DNA of 64,000 nucleotides, taken from positions 62,001 through 126,000 of the forward strand of contig JAOMRN010000004.1 in assembly GCA_028355015.1 (NCBI GenBank), given 5' to 3'. Positions 42,510 to 52,186 of the stretch are shown in pieces (position 1 is the stretch's first letter; each line of letters opens with the position of its first letter). Source of the DNA: MGIIb-O2 sp002494975 (lineage in GTDB: Archaea > Thermoplasmatota > Poseidoniia > Poseidoniales > Thalassarchaeaceae). A model generated the notes under the pieces. That model was not told where the DNA came from. It was given only the letters and a program-made list of their open reading frames with translations, and made no database searches. The position numbers were made by a program, and so were the translations under genes.

Positions 42510-43836
42510 TCAAAGAACCAAGTTTTTTGTTTCTGAAGTTTATTCTATTAAATAATTCATCATGTGAATCTGGACTTAAGTCGAAGATATTTGAAGATAT
42601 TTTTACAAACGATTGTTGATTTATTTTTGCTAATTCAATTAGCATACCAGATAATTTCGATTTCGACTCAGAATTACATGATACCCATGCAATAGGGATC
42701 AAACTATCATCATCATCTGGATTCATAGAAAGATAATGCCTAATTCCTGATTCTATCAGCCTCTGAATCATTCTAGTATCTTCATTCTGAAAAATTGTCT
42801 TTGCCAGTGAAATAAAAGTATATTTTTCTAAACGAGCTAGGGTACCTAAATAACTTGTAGAGAGGACTCTTGTATCAGAATCTTTGTCATTGAGTAACTT
42901 TTCTAATAGTATTTGAGTGAATTTATAATCTTCAGAGCCTATTCTTGACAAATTAGAGGCTAGATTTCTTCTCAATAAAATCTGTTCACTATTACATATC
43001 TCAAATAATATTTCTTTAGACTCTTCAGAGTGGTGTGGAAATAGTAAAATTGCTGACATCACTAAATTTTCAGATGCATATTCATTGCTATCTAATACTA
43101 GATTTTGTAATCTTGCAGGGATATTTAGTAGATTAGAAATATACCCCCCTACAGATAATCTTTCAAGCCAATATGGTAATACCGTTCGATGATCTATCTC
43201 GTATAATTCTACTATGTCTAAAATTGAATTTGCTGCCAGAACCCCGCTAGGGTGAGCTATTTCTTCGGCGAAATTGCCTCCAGTTTCCCCATTCCAAGAA
43301 ATATGATGGGGGCCGGTTGATTTGATTGAAAGGTTCCCTGGTTGACGTGCAATTATTATTGAATTGAATAGTGGGAAGCACTGGGCTTCTGTAATCTCAC
43401 TGCCTCTCAAAATTAAGCCTATAAATACACTAATAGCAAGATACCAACGATCTGTATCGGGAGAATTTTCATCCAGTGCTGAATAAAACCAATCTTTTAT
43501 TTGAAGTATCAAGATCTGTTCTGCAATCATTTCAGAATGTTTCGTTAACCATTTTTCGCGTTCTCTATCTGGATCTATATGCCGTTTTACAAAATCTGGT
43601 TCCTCTTTTTCAATTACTTGTTCTAAACGATAAAGAAATCCGGCTGTATCAACTGAAGATATTCCCAAGGCTTGCTGGATTATTTTGGATAACTCTGTAG
43701 GAGGTCTCGCAGGAAAATCTGGAAACTCTAGAGGAGGGTTTGGTAGAGGGAGGAAATCAAATGATAGACTAATTGATTCAATCAAAAGATTGTTGCAAAT
43801 TTCCCTAACGAGGGCCTTTGCCTCTCGTCGTGCCAT
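42493..43836 (-). CDS. Hypothetical helical-repeat (HEAT-like) protein
   Basis: The 447-aa protein is not assigned to a named family. The N-terminal third is helical and charged, with a proline-rich stretch (PLPNPPLEFPDFPARPP, about 31-47). From about 240 onward it consists of paired helices such as SEESKEILFEICNSEQILLRRNLASNLSRIG and DKDSDTRVLSTSYLGTLARL, typical of HEAT repeats that act as protein scaffolds. There is no signal peptide. It starts 12 bp after the TFB stop on the same strand and is probably co-transcribed with it. Confidence 0.7.
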   Translation of the reverse strand: MARREAKALVREICNNLLIESISLSFDFLPLPNPPLEFPDFPARPPTELSKIIQQALGISSVDTAGFLYRLEQVIEKEEPDFVKRHIDPDREREKWLTKHSEMIAEQILILQIKDWFYSALDENSPDTDRWYLAISVFIGLILRGSEITEAQCFPLFNSIIIARQPGNLSIKSTGPHHISWNGETGGNFAEEIAHPSGVLAANSILDIVELYEIDHRTVLPYWLERLSVGGYISNLLNIPARLQNLVLDSNEYASENLVMSAILLFPHHSEESKEILFEICNSEQILLRRNLASNLSRIGSEDYKFTQILLEKLLNDKDSDTRVLSTSYLGTLARLEKYTFISLAKTIFQNEDTRMIQRLIESGIRHYLSMNPDDDDSLIPIAWVSCNSESKSKLSGMLIELAKINQQSFVKISSNIFDLSPDSHDELFNRINFRNKKLGSLIKNNQ

Positions 43837-43848
43837 TATGTCACCGAA

Positions 43849-44775
43849 TTATATTTCAAGTTCGATATTCAGATTTTGAATTAATTCCTTGTATCTGTTT
43901 CTGATTGTTACTTCGGTTACTCCGGCAACCTCTGCTACTTCTCTTTGGGTTCTACGTTTACCGCATAAAACACTAGCAATGTAAATAATTGAGGCAGCGA
44001 TACCGGTTGGTCCTCGACCACTGGTTAATTCTTTTTCTTGGGCTGCGGCAATTAATTCATATGCTTTTGATTGTACTTCAGCATCTAGATCGAGACCGGA
44101 ACAAAATCTTGGAATATAATCTTCAGGCTTAGTTGGAGGTATCTTCATTTTTAATTCGCGGACCATGAAACGATATGTTCTACCTATTTCTTTTCTACCT
44201 GTACGACTTGCTTCGCCTATCTCATCTAATGTTCTCGGATTTTGACATTGTCTGCATGCGGCATACAATGAAGCAGCGGCTACACCTTCAATTGAACGAC
44301 CACGAATCAGTCTAGCTTCAACTGCTTTCTTGTAATTAACAGCAGCAGACTCTCGAATCGACTTAGGTAAATCTAGACGGCTTGCCATCCTATCTAGCTC
44401 TGCTAGAGCCATTGCAAGGTTTCTCTCAGTTGCATTGCTAACTCTTGATCTTTTTTGCCATTTTCTCATTCGATAAAACTGTGATCTGTAACGTGATGAA
44501 ATTGATTTACCTGAATAATCTTTATTTTGCCAATCAATATCTGTCGAGAGACCTTTGTCGTGTAGCATTACAGTCATTGGGGCCCCTGTACGTGCCCTCT
44601 GATCTCCTTGTTCTGGACTGAAAACACGCCATTCTGCGCCTTGATCGATTACTTTGTCTTCAAGCACCAACCCACAGTCTTCACAAACGACCTCTCCGCG
44701 AGATTCGTCTCGATTTAGATTACGGCTTCCACATTCGTCACATTTTACGGTGTCTTCTACAAGATAATCTGCCAT
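43849..44775 (-). CDS. tfb: Transcription initiation factor B (TFIIB homologue)
   Basis: TFB recruits RNA polymerase to TBP-bound promoters. The 308-aa protein has the N-terminal zinc ribbon (KCDECGSRN ... VVCEDCGLVLE), a B-finger/linker region (QGAEWRVF, ARTGAPMTVMLHDKGLSTDI) and two cyclin folds with GRSIEGVAAASLYAACRQ and GRGPTGIAASIIYIASVLCG, the two direct repeats of the family. The C-terminus carries the BRE-contacting helix-turn-helix TQREVAEVAGVTEVTIRNRYKEL. Full length and canonical. Confidence 0.97.
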   Translation of the reverse strand: MADYLVEDTVKCDECGSRNLNRDESRGEVVCEDCGLVLEDKVIDQGAEWRVFSPEQGDQRARTGAPMTVMLHDKGLSTDIDWQNKDYSGKSISSRYRSQFYRMRKWQKRSRVSNATERNLAMALAELDRMASRLDLPKSIRESAAVNYKKAVEARLIRGRSIEGVAAASLYAACRQCQNPRTLDEIGEASRTGRKEIGRTYRFMVRELKMKIPPTKPEDYIPRFCSGLDLDAEVQSKAYELIAAAQEKELTSGRGPTGIAASIIYIASVLCGKRRTQREVAEVAGVTEVTIRNRYKELIQNLNIELEI

Positions 44776-44824
44776 CCCATCACATCCTCTTTCCTAGGAA
44801 AGGTAAAATATCCCGAATGACGAT

Positions 44825-44838
44825 GTTATTTAAGGTTA
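44825..44838 (-). promoter_or_regulatory. Possible BRE/TATA promoter for tfb
   Basis: On the minus strand TAACCTTAAATAAC, purine-poor BRE-like bases followed by an AT-rich TATA-like core, lies about 50-60 bp upstream of the tfb start. That is compatible with an archaeal promoter and a short leader. Pattern match only. Confidence 0.35.
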
Positions 44839-44867
44839 ACATATTGATGAAGAATTAAAAAGTTGTT

Positions 44868-44880
44868 AAAATATAATTTT
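44868..44880 (+). promoter_or_regulatory. Possible TATA box for the aconitase-family gene
   Basis: AAAATATAATTTT lies 70-82 bases before the preferred start at 44950. Initiation about 25 bp downstream would give a short leader that includes GGGGAG. It is divergent from the candidate tfb element about 30 bp away. Pattern match only. Confidence 0.35.
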
Positions 44881-44949
44881 CTTGGAAGTAAAAAATTGAG
44901 AATGGTGATATATTAGCTGAGTTTGGCAGGTATGTTTGGGGAGTTATGC

Positions 44950-46944
44950 ATGAGTGAAGAAAGGTGGCCAACATCGAAAATTTCTCTAAATTCCCAGAAG
45001 AGAGTATTATTTTTGACAAAAGACCTGCGACTTATACAAAGGCAATTGTATGAAGGATTAAATCTGAGAATGGAGGATTTAACTATTGATGATTTATTGG
45101 ATGACATCAATACAGATGTCATGACGCCAGCATGGGTCTGTTTTGATTATGACCCAGCTAAAATCGCAGAAAATGCATATGCAGGGTTATTACACGAGGG
45201 GAGGCGTGTTTTTGAGTCGCGGGCACTAATAGATGGAGGGTTTGAGGTAATAGTCTCTGGACATAGAAAAGGAACGGGCTCCAGTAGAGAAACGGCCCCT
45301 CAATGTGAAAAATGGTCTGGGATAAAAATTGTTATTGCGGCATCATTTGCGCCTATACATGAAAGAAATAATATTAATCTTGGCCAATTAATGGGCGATC
45401 ATGATATATTAAAAAGATTACAAAATGGAGAAAGTATCGACCTACATGAGTTTACAGAGAAATACGACCCCGTAACTAAATTAATATTAGAAAAGGGTGG
45501 GATCTTTCCTTTTGCAAAAGAATTAAAATCTAATAAAATAAAACTTCCAGAGGTTAACAAAATACCACATCCAATGACAATTGCAGAAAAAATAATTTCT
45601 AATAAATTAATCTCCAAAGATAAAGGCAGGGGATATCTGAAACCAGGAGATGCTGTTCTAGCATCTGTAGATGGAGGCTATTCTCATGAATTCACTACAG
45701 CCCAAGTTCATGAATTTTTGAAAATAGAGTATGGAGATAATTATTCAATACCAAATCCGCCAAAATTCGCAGTATTCGAAGACCATTTGTTATATGCGAC
45801 TGGCGTGCCTAGATTTGGAAAATTTAAAGACAAAATTCAAACACTGAGAGATTTACAAAATACATTTCAGAAACATACTGGAGTTAGAGACTATTCGGCA
45901 GTGAATGGAGTTTCTCCAGGAATTTGCCATCAAGTAGCAAGAGAAGAATTTATCGATGTTGGAGATTTTATTCAGGCAACTGACAGCCACACCTGCATGG
46001 GAGGAGCCAGTAATGCTCTAACTTATGGCGTAGGATCTACAGAATATGCAAATTTGATTCATAATCAATTCGCATTCGTGAAGGTTCCTGAGAGTATCAG
46101 ATTTAATCTAGTGGGGCGTTTGGATCCTGGTTGCACAGCAAAAGATGTAATATTACATATTTTATGGAAATATGCGGCTAATTCTGAAACATTAGATCGT
46201 AGTATGGAATTCGGTGGCCCGGGCCTCTCTAGCCTTTCAATGGATGAAAGAGCGACTTTGTGTAATATGGCTACAGAATGCAGTGCTAAAACTGGTATTT
46301 GCGACCCGGATGATTTGACGATTGAATGGTTAATGAAAAGAAGACAAGGTTTGACCAGGGAAGAAATCTATAATTCATTTGTTTTTGCCGATAAGGATGC
46401 AAAATATGATGGAGGCATACATGACATTAACTTAGATGATATTCAACCCATGGTGGCTCATCCGGGAGATCCAGATAAGGGGATACCGTCGGACCCTACA
46501 AATGGAGCTTATATCAAAGATTTAGGAGTAGTTAATATCGATATAGCCTATGCAGGGTCTTGTACTGCTGGTAAAGATGATGATTTCGCATACTATGCTA
46601 AAGTTACAAAAGCGGCCCTTGATGCTGGATTAAAAGTAGCAGATGGAGTAGAATGTTATATTCAATTTGGTTCAAAAACAGTTAAAGATCTATCTGAAAA
46701 AAATGGATGGACGGACATGTTCGAAAAGGCTGGAATTAAATTAATCGATCCCGGTTGTGGTGCATGTATTGGCGCTGGCCCTGGCGTCAGCGACAATGAT
46801 GAACAAGTTTCAATCTCTGCTATAAATCGTAATTTCCAAGGTAGATCGGGGCCGGGGAAACTATACCTTGCAAGTCCTCTAACTGTTATGGCCAGCGCCT
46901 TTACTGGACAAATTACAGCATGGGATCCTGAGTTATTTTCTTAA
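44950..46944 (+). CDS. Aconitase-family hydratase with swivel domain first (AcnB-like order)
   Basis: The 664-aa protein joins an N-terminal swivel (LeuD-like) domain, about residues 75-150, with VFESRALIDGGFEVIVSGHRK and GSSRETAPQCEKW, to a C-terminal catalytic LeuC-like part, about 250-664. The cluster ligands are Cys349 in DSHTCMGG and Cys603/Cys606 in GCGACIG, and the end reads NRNFQGRSGPGKLYLASP. This is the order of bacterial AcnB, but the AcnB N-terminal helical domain is missing and the protein is shorter than AcnB (about 865 aa). With icd about 7 kb away, citrate-isocitrate isomerisation is the likeliest function; isopropylmalate or homocitrate dehydratase are alternatives. ATG 44950 has GGGGAG upstream; TTG 44923 and ATG 44932 are alternatives. 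Confidence 0.88.
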   Translation: MSEERWPTSKISLNSQKRVLFLTKDLRLIQRQLYEGLNLRMEDLTIDDLLDDINTDVMTPAWVCFDYDPAKIAENAYAGLLHEGRRVFESRALIDGGFEVIVSGHRKGTGSSRETAPQCEKWSGIKIVIAASFAPIHERNNINLGQLMGDHDILKRLQNGESIDLHEFTEKYDPVTKLILEKGGIFPFAKELKSNKIKLPEVNKIPHPMTIAEKIISNKLISKDKGRGYLKPGDAVLASVDGGYSHEFTTAQVHEFLKIEYGDNYSIPNPPKFAVFEDHLLYATGVPRFGKFKDKIQTLRDLQNTFQKHTGVRDYSAVNGVSPGICHQVAREEFIDVGDFIQATDSHTCMGGASNALTYGVGSTEYANLIHNQFAFVKVPESIRFNLVGRLDPGCTAKDVILHILWKYAANSETLDRSMEFGGPGLSSLSMDERATLCNMATECSAKTGICDPDDLTIEWLMKRRQGLTREEIYNSFVFADKDAKYDGGIHDINLDDIQPMVAHPGDPDKGIPSDPTNGAYIKDLGVVNIDIAYAGSCTAGKDDDFAYYAKVTKAALDAGLKVADGVECYIQFGSKTVKDLSEKNGWTDMFEKAGIKLIDPGCGACIGAGPGVSDNDEQVSISAINRNFQGRSGPGKLYLASPLTVMASAFTGQITAWDPELFS

Positions 46945-47274
46945 TGCCAATATTCCCATAACTGCTGCTGCGAACCATGCTACTTCCAAAATTAAGAATG
47001 CCCACTCTGAAATGAGATATGCCCTTATTGCTAGAAGCCCAGAACCAGATGCCATCAGAATAAGGTATGTTGGAGCCTTGCTCTCTAAAATATCTCTTGT
47101 CTCTAAAAAAAAAGCACTCAAAATAAGTATCATTCCGAAGTAGGCAACTATCTCACCATGTGCAAAATCAACTATCTGCTCTATCATGACGATGCTATAA
47201 TCATCAAAAATATAGTCTTTCGTCCTAATTCTAAGCGCATCCTTCAATAGCCCAAGGAGTTCGGCATCGTTCAT
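46933..47274 (-). CDS. Small membrane protein, CBU_0592-like
   Basis: The 113-aa product starts MNDAELLGLLKDALRIRTKDY. It has three membrane helices (about residues 36-55, 63-83 and 88-110), the last with EWAFLILEVAWFAAAVMGIL. The pattern (Tyr-Leu-Ile-Leu-Met-Ala-Ser-Gly, then a Trp-x-x-x-x-Leu-Glu-x-x-Trp motif) resembles the CBU_0592 family of short membrane proteins. ATG 47274 is chosen over 47403, which would overlap top6B on the other strand. It is divergent from top6B. Confidence 0.65.
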   Translation of the reverse strand: MNDAELLGLLKDALRIRTKDYIFDDYSIVMIEQIVDFAHGEIVAYFGMILILSAFFLETRDILESKAPTYLILMASGSGLLAIRAYLISEWAFLILEVAWFAAAVMGILALRK

Positions 47275-47328
47275 CACAAGTTGGCCCCAGGTCATTAGGA
47301 CATGGGAGGACCAAGTGGAGAGATTGAA

Positions 47329-49398
47329 ATGGTAGATGCACGCGATATTTCTAGTAAACAAAAACAAATTGCCGTGAGTGAGTTTTTTGAGAAAAACAAA
47401 CACTTCTTAGGATTTGATTCTCTACAAAGATCATTAATCACAGCGGTTAAAGAAGCTGTTGACAATTCATTAGATGCTTGTGAAGAAGCAAGAATCCTTC
47501 CTGAAATAAATGTTGAAATTAACAGACTAAAGGGTGACGATATAGAATTAATTTCGCAAGATAATGGCCCAGGTATTCCGCGGGATGCTATAGAAAATGT
47601 ATTCGGTAAATTTTTGTTGGGCTCTAGATTTCATGCAATAAGGCAAACTAGAGGGCAACAAGGTATAGGAATTACTGGTGTAGTGATGTATTCTCAATTA
47701 ACTACAGGGGCTAAAACACGAGTGATATCAAAGATAAAAAACGATTCGTCGGCTGTTTTTGTGGAGTTGGGGCTAGATACTAGGAAGAATAAAGCTATCA
47801 AATCTAAAGAAAGGCGCGAAATTTGGATAGATCAAAATACTGGGGAAGAAGTGGTTCATGGATTGAAAATTGCAACTATAATGAAAGCAAAATATCAACG
47901 TGGAAAACAGTCTGTATTCCAATATCTAAGAATGACGTCGATAGTTAATCCGCATGCGACAATTTCCCTCACTGTCAAAGATAGAGATGGTGAAATAATA
48001 GAGGAAGCAAGGTGGATTAGAACAAGTGAAAGGTTACCGAGAGTTGTAGAAGAAATAAAACCGCATCCTCACGGGATTCAATTAGGGACTTTGCAACGAA
48101 TGTTGAGGGAATCTGAAGAGAAAAGAATGACTTCATTTCTTAGGCATAATTTCTCAGGAGTAAGCATGAGGGCCGCTAAAGAACTATTGTCGTCATCTGA
48201 AATAGAAGAAGTTAGAAATCCTAAAAGAATTAGTTCTGAAGATGCCAAAAAACTAGTTGATGCTTTTCAGAAAATAAAACTCTTACCCCCACCAACAGAT
48301 TGTTTATCGCCAATAGATGATTTATTGATTAAAAAAGGCTTGTCGAAAGCTATTGATTCAAGATTCGCATCTACAGTTACAAGGTTACCTACAGTTAGTC
48401 AAGGAAACCCATTTCAAATTGAAGTAGGTCTTGTTTTTGGAGGAGATTTGTCCGCAGAAGGACCCATCGAAGTACTAAGATTTGCCAATAGAGTTCCTCT
48501 AATGTATCAACAAGGAGGATGTGCATTAACCAAAGCAATTGAGTCTATTAATTGGAAGCAATATGGACTAGATCACCCAGGTGGAAAGGGCTTACCTAAA
48601 GGTGCGGCGGCAGTATTGATACATTTGGCCTCAACTAATGTTCAATTTACTAGTGAGGCGAAAGAAGCTGTCTCAGATAATGAAGAAGTTTCTGCTGAAA
48701 TTAGGAAAGGTCTTTTGGAAGTAGGGAGAGGTTTGAAAAATCATCTAAAGAAAAATACTCAAAGAAAGAAGGCGAGAGAGAAATTCGAATTGGTTAATGT
48801 TATATTACCTGAAATCGCAAAGAAAACCTCGAAGATATTAGGGAGGGAAGAACCAGATCTGGCTCCCGTGATAACTCAAATCATGAATGCGGTGTTCTGT
48901 GAAGAAGAGTTAGGGTGGGACAAAGAGAAAAAACTGGCTACTTGTTCAATTAAAATTTTCAATTATACTGCTAGGGCCAGAGCGTATACAATACTGCTTA
49001 AATGGCCAGAAAGTGATATGGTTTCAATTGTAGAAAATTCAAATGGAGGAAGAAAAGAGGCGAGAGGAATCTGGGCTTGGCGTTTGGATACTTTGAATCC
49101 TGGTACATCAACAACTATTCGTATAGCGCTTTCAGGACTTAGTAAAGGTGACTGGACAGATACAGATGTGTTTTTCAGAGGTAACGGGGATATCATTGGA
49201 GCTACGAAAATAGATGAGAAAATACTAGAAGAAATTCGTAAGACTGAGGCATTGAGTGCCGTACGAAAAGAAATCCATGAAGTAAATAATATTCCTTATG
49301 ATATTACTGAAGAAAAGGTTGCACAAGTAATTACTGATAGTGATGCCGATCTAGAAAAAATAGATATTTTTAGCAAATTTGAGGAGGAAGAAGTATGA
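47329..49398 (+). CDS. top6B: DNA topoisomerase VI subunit B
   Basis: The GHKL ATPase subunit of type IIB topoisomerase works with subunit A to pass DNA strands. The 689-aa protein has the Bergerat ATP site: AVKEAVDNSLDACEE (N box), ISQDNGPGIP (DxGxG) and RQTRGQQGIGITGVVMYSQ, followed by the helix-2-turn-helix and transducer domain (PKGAAAVLIHLASTNVQFTSEAKEAV contains the switch-lysine region). ATG 47329 has GGAGAG about 7 bases upstream; ATG 47302 would add nine residues. top6A overlaps its stop by 4 bp. Confidence 0.97.
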   Translation: MVDARDISSKQKQIAVSEFFEKNKHFLGFDSLQRSLITAVKEAVDNSLDACEEARILPEINVEINRLKGDDIELISQDNGPGIPRDAIENVFGKFLLGSRFHAIRQTRGQQGIGITGVVMYSQLTTGAKTRVISKIKNDSSAVFVELGLDTRKNKAIKSKERREIWIDQNTGEEVVHGLKIATIMKAKYQRGKQSVFQYLRMTSIVNPHATISLTVKDRDGEIIEEARWIRTSERLPRVVEEIKPHPHGIQLGTLQRMLRESEEKRMTSFLRHNFSGVSMRAAKELLSSSEIEEVRNPKRISSEDAKKLVDAFQKIKLLPPPTDCLSPIDDLLIKKGLSKAIDSRFASTVTRLPTVSQGNPFQIEVGLVFGGDLSAEGPIEVLRFANRVPLMYQQGGCALTKAIESINWKQYGLDHPGGKGLPKGAAAVLIHLASTNVQFTSEAKEAVSDNEEVSAEIRKGLLEVGRGLKNHLKKNTQRKKAREKFELVNVILPEIAKKTSKILGREEPDLAPVITQIMNAVFCEEELGWDKEKKLATCSIKIFNYTARARAYTILLKWPESDMVSIVENSNGGRKEARGIWAWRLDTLNPGTSTTIRIALSGLSKGDWTDTDVFFRGNGDIIGATKIDEKILEEIRKTEALSAVRKEIHEVNNIPYDITEEKVAQVITDSDADLEKIDIFSKFEEEEV

Positions 49399-50504
49399 GT
49401 AAGATTGGTCAAAGAAAGTCAAAAATGGAAGTTAAAGAGGCTTTGAAAGGAATAGCGGCAGAGATGCATAATAAGATGGAAAGGGGAGTCCCTCCATCTA
49501 TGACTTTACCAGTTAGAGCGAAAACAAATATTGGTTTTGATAATAAATTAGGAGTCTATAAATATGGTAAGAAAAAGAGCACAAGAGATGCAACTAGTTT
49601 AGGTTCGGCCAGACAATTACTACGTTCTTTGCATGTCACTGAATTTATTGAACAAATGATTGACTCTGGTAAATCTTCTACCTTAAGAGAGATGTACTAC
49701 ATCAGTGAAGGGTGGGGGCACGGTAAATTTGGTTCGCAAAATGAAAGTAATAATTTAGCTGAAGATTTGGAAATTGTTACAAAATGCCTACGAGAAGATT
49801 TCAAACTAAGACCGGAAGAAGATGGTGCTAGAATAATTGGTAACGTCACCTTTGAAGAAAGAAACCGAAAGGGAGATTGGATGAGGATAAATTGTAGAGA
49901 CGATGTGGGTGATTCAGGATATGGGGTGCCATATAATGTTGAGTCAGAAAAATTGACCTTGATAGATGAAGATGTTGATTTTATAATGGCTATCGAAACA
50001 GGAGGGATGTTCGACAGACTTGTAGAAAATGGATTCGATGAAGAAGCTAGATGTGCCCTAATTCACCTAAAGGGTCAGCCAGCAAGATCTACAAGAAGAA
50101 TCATGAAAAGAATGAGTCAAGAGTGGAATAAACCAATACTTGTATTCGCTGATTGTGACCCTTGGTCATTTAGAATATTTGCAAGTATTGCATATGGGGC
50201 TATTAAAACTGCTCATATTTCGGAATATCTAGCAACAAAAGAAGCAACATATTTAGGAATTACAGCTGATGATATTTTGGCATATGATTTACCTAGTGAT
50301 GAATTGACTAAGCAAGACTTAGGCGCATTAGACTCAGAATTAACTGACCCTAGATTTAATACTGGATATTGGAAAGATCAAATAAATTTAATGAAAGAAA
50401 TTGGTAAAAAGGCAGAACAGCAATCTCTCGCCAAATATGGACTTGATTTCGTAACTGATACTTATCTTCCAGAGAAATTGGCTGATATCGGTTTAGCCTA
50501 TTGA
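49395..50504 (+). CDS. top6A: DNA topoisomerase VI subunit A (Spo11-like)
   Basis: The 369-aa cleavage subunit has the 5Y-CAP active site with catalytic tyrosine in TLREMYYISEG. Its Toprim domain shows the glutamate in MAIETGGMFDRL and the DxD in VFADCDPWSFRIFASIAYG. GAG GAG GAA before the ATG is a strong ribosome-binding site, and the start overlaps the top6B stop as ATGA, so translation is coupled and the two subunits should be made in equal amounts. Confidence 0.97.
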   Translation: MSKIGQRKSKMEVKEALKGIAAEMHNKMERGVPPSMTLPVRAKTNIGFDNKLGVYKYGKKKSTRDATSLGSARQLLRSLHVTEFIEQMIDSGKSSTLREMYYISEGWGHGKFGSQNESNNLAEDLEIVTKCLREDFKLRPEEDGARIIGNVTFEERNRKGDWMRINCRDDVGDSGYGVPYNVESEKLTLIDEDVDFIMAIETGGMFDRLVENGFDEEARCALIHLKGQPARSTRRIMKRMSQEWNKPILVFADCDPWSFRIFASIAYGAIKTAHISEYLATKEATYLGITADDILAYDLPSDELTKQDLGALDSELTDPRFNTGYWKDQINLMKEIGKKAEQQSLAKYGLDFVTDTYLPEKLADIGLAY

Positions 50505-50543
50505 TAGCCAAATGTGAAATGATAATACCCGTTGCTTCTAATT

Positions 50544-51332
50544 ATGGAGGCGCGTGCAAAACTGTGGATTAAGCGATTGACTGCTATTTCCTTAGTTCTA
50601 ATTTTAGTATTTGTAGCCTCTTATTGGAAATCAACTGAGAATATCATTGATAAAATGGATATAGATAATGAAGAAAATTATATTATTAAATTAGAAGCTG
50701 GAGAGCAAGGAAATGTAGATTTATCTACAATTGGATACTATATGGCTCTCAGAATAGATGGTAACGATTCGTCTCCTGAACTAAAATTAACTGACATAGG
50801 AGGAGTAGAAATAGAAGGGCAAAAACCAGGCTTAATTGAGTCCATCAATAAGAGACCTGACTCTCAGGGAAATTTAATTTATGATCCTATTAGGGTTTTT
50901 GAAATAAGAGATGATGGGGAATACAGTATAGTAAATGAAGGAAATACTACGCTTTGGTTAATTGATGATTTTAAGATTCAATCAAGTTTGTTATCAGATG
51001 GGTGGATTCTGATTTCTATGATTAGCTGTTGCTTAGGCTTTCCTCTGGGTATTATTACTTTAATTGGAGCATTGATATTATGGAGAAGAGGAAAGCGAAC
51101 CCCGGAAAAAAATATCATAATACGAGAAAATATCATGACAACAGATGAATTATTTAAGAAACATAATTTGACTGTAGAGAAGGAGGTTCCCGAGCCATTT
51201 ATTTCTAGTGAGAATATTAAACTGGAGAGCCCTGAAGAAAAATATCATGTGGTTCCTGAATTGAAAAATGAAGAAGCCGATAGCTCGGAAGAAGAATCTG
51301 AAAATTGGAAAAAATGGGATAAAGGTCAGTAA
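50544..51332 (+). CDS. Hypothetical membrane protein with two membrane segments
   Basis: The 262-aa protein starts MEARAKLWIKRLTAISLVLILVFVAS, an N-terminal membrane anchor. An extracytoplasmic beta-rich domain follows (about 40-150, VDLSTIGYYMALRIDGND) and then a second helix at about 155-180 (ISMISCCLGFPLGIITLIGALILW). The cytoplasmic tail of about 75 residues is acidic (ADSSEEESENW). Function is unknown. ATG 50544 is preferred to TTG 50532. It lies 39 bp after top6A. Confidence 0.7.
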   Translation: MEARAKLWIKRLTAISLVLILVFVASYWKSTENIIDKMDIDNEENYIIKLEAGEQGNVDLSTIGYYMALRIDGNDSSPELKLTDIGGVEIEGQKPGLIESINKRPDSQGNLIYDPIRVFEIRDDGEYSIVNEGNTTLWLIDDFKIQSSLLSDGWILISMISCCLGFPLGIITLIGALILWRRGKRTPEKNIIIRENIMTTDELFKKHNLTVEKEVPEPFISSENIKLESPEEKYHVVPELKNEEADSSEEESENWKKWDKGQ

Positions 51333-51412
51333 TTTCCATCTGAATTAGATATGAACGATATAAGTTGGGTTTTTAGATGTCAGCCCACTACCCAACTCCG
51401 GGTTGGTAAGTA

Positions 51413-52150
51413 ATGGTGGACTTTGATGAGGCCATAGATATTCTTGAAAATCGAGCAAGAAGAGATATTCTTAGGTATTTAGTTAAGGAACCACATTACC
51501 CATTGCAACTTTCTGAACTACTAGAAATAAGTCAACAGGCTGTTATGAAACATGTAAAAATATTGGAAAAAGCCGGTTTTATCGATTCTCAAACGGTTCC
51601 GTCGGAAAAGGGTGGGCCGCCTAAAAAGATGTATAAAGTAAATCAATCGTTTTCTTTGAGACTTGATCTAGGGCCAGATTTATTCAGGGCAGAGCATAGA
51701 CAGATGCCTGCTGGTGGTCCAATGAGATTATCTAATAAATTACCAGCTGAACTTGATTCATTAATTGACCGCCTAGGTACGAGGAGGAAATTACCAATGT
51801 CAGAAGCAATGAATCTACTTTCTCAATTAGACTTGGTCTTGGAAAAAATTGATGATCAAAGGGATGCTATAATTGCTCTACATCAACAAGTTATGAATAA
51901 AGCCTCTAAAGGAGTATCTGAAAATTCTAAATCTTATGAAGAGAGGATAATGGCTAGAGAAATGATGACACATCCGCGGAGACCTTTGGATTTGGATGTT
52001 TTTTCACAAAATATACGGATCCAACCTTCTGATGCACACGAAATAATGGAAAATATACGAGATCGTCTAATGAAAGATTTCGTAACTAACGGAAATAATT
52101 TCGTTTCCATCAATAAAGACACACCGCTGCCTTGGTGGCTAGTTCGCTAA
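51413..52150 (+). CDS. ArsR-type winged-helix transcriptional regulator
   Basis: The 245-aa protein carries an N-terminal winged helix (about residues 6-75): AIDILENRARRDILRYLVKEPHYPLQLSELLEISQQAVMKHVKILEKAGF is a standard ArsR/HTH_20 DNA-binding domain, with the wing at KGGPPKKMYKV. The C-terminal region (about 110-245) is helical (LDLVLEKIDDQRDAIIALHQQV), suggesting a dimerisation coiled coil. No metal-binding cysteines are visible. Similar regulators are common in Thermoplasmatota. Target genes are unknown. It is convergent with the VWA surface protein gene (36-bp gap). Confidence 0.85.
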   Translation: MVDFDEAIDILENRARRDILRYLVKEPHYPLQLSELLEISQQAVMKHVKILEKAGFIDSQTVPSEKGGPPKKMYKVNQSFSLRLDLGPDLFRAEHRQMPAGGPMRLSNKLPAELDSLIDRLGTRRKLPMSEAMNLLSQLDLVLEKIDDQRDAIIALHQQVMNKASKGVSENSKSYEERIMAREMMTHPRRPLDLDVFSQNIRIQPSDAHEIMENIRDRLMKDFVTNGNNFVSINKDTPLPWWLVR

Positions 52151-52186
52151 TCAATATTAGCTAACTCTTTTCTTCTTTTGTTTCGA

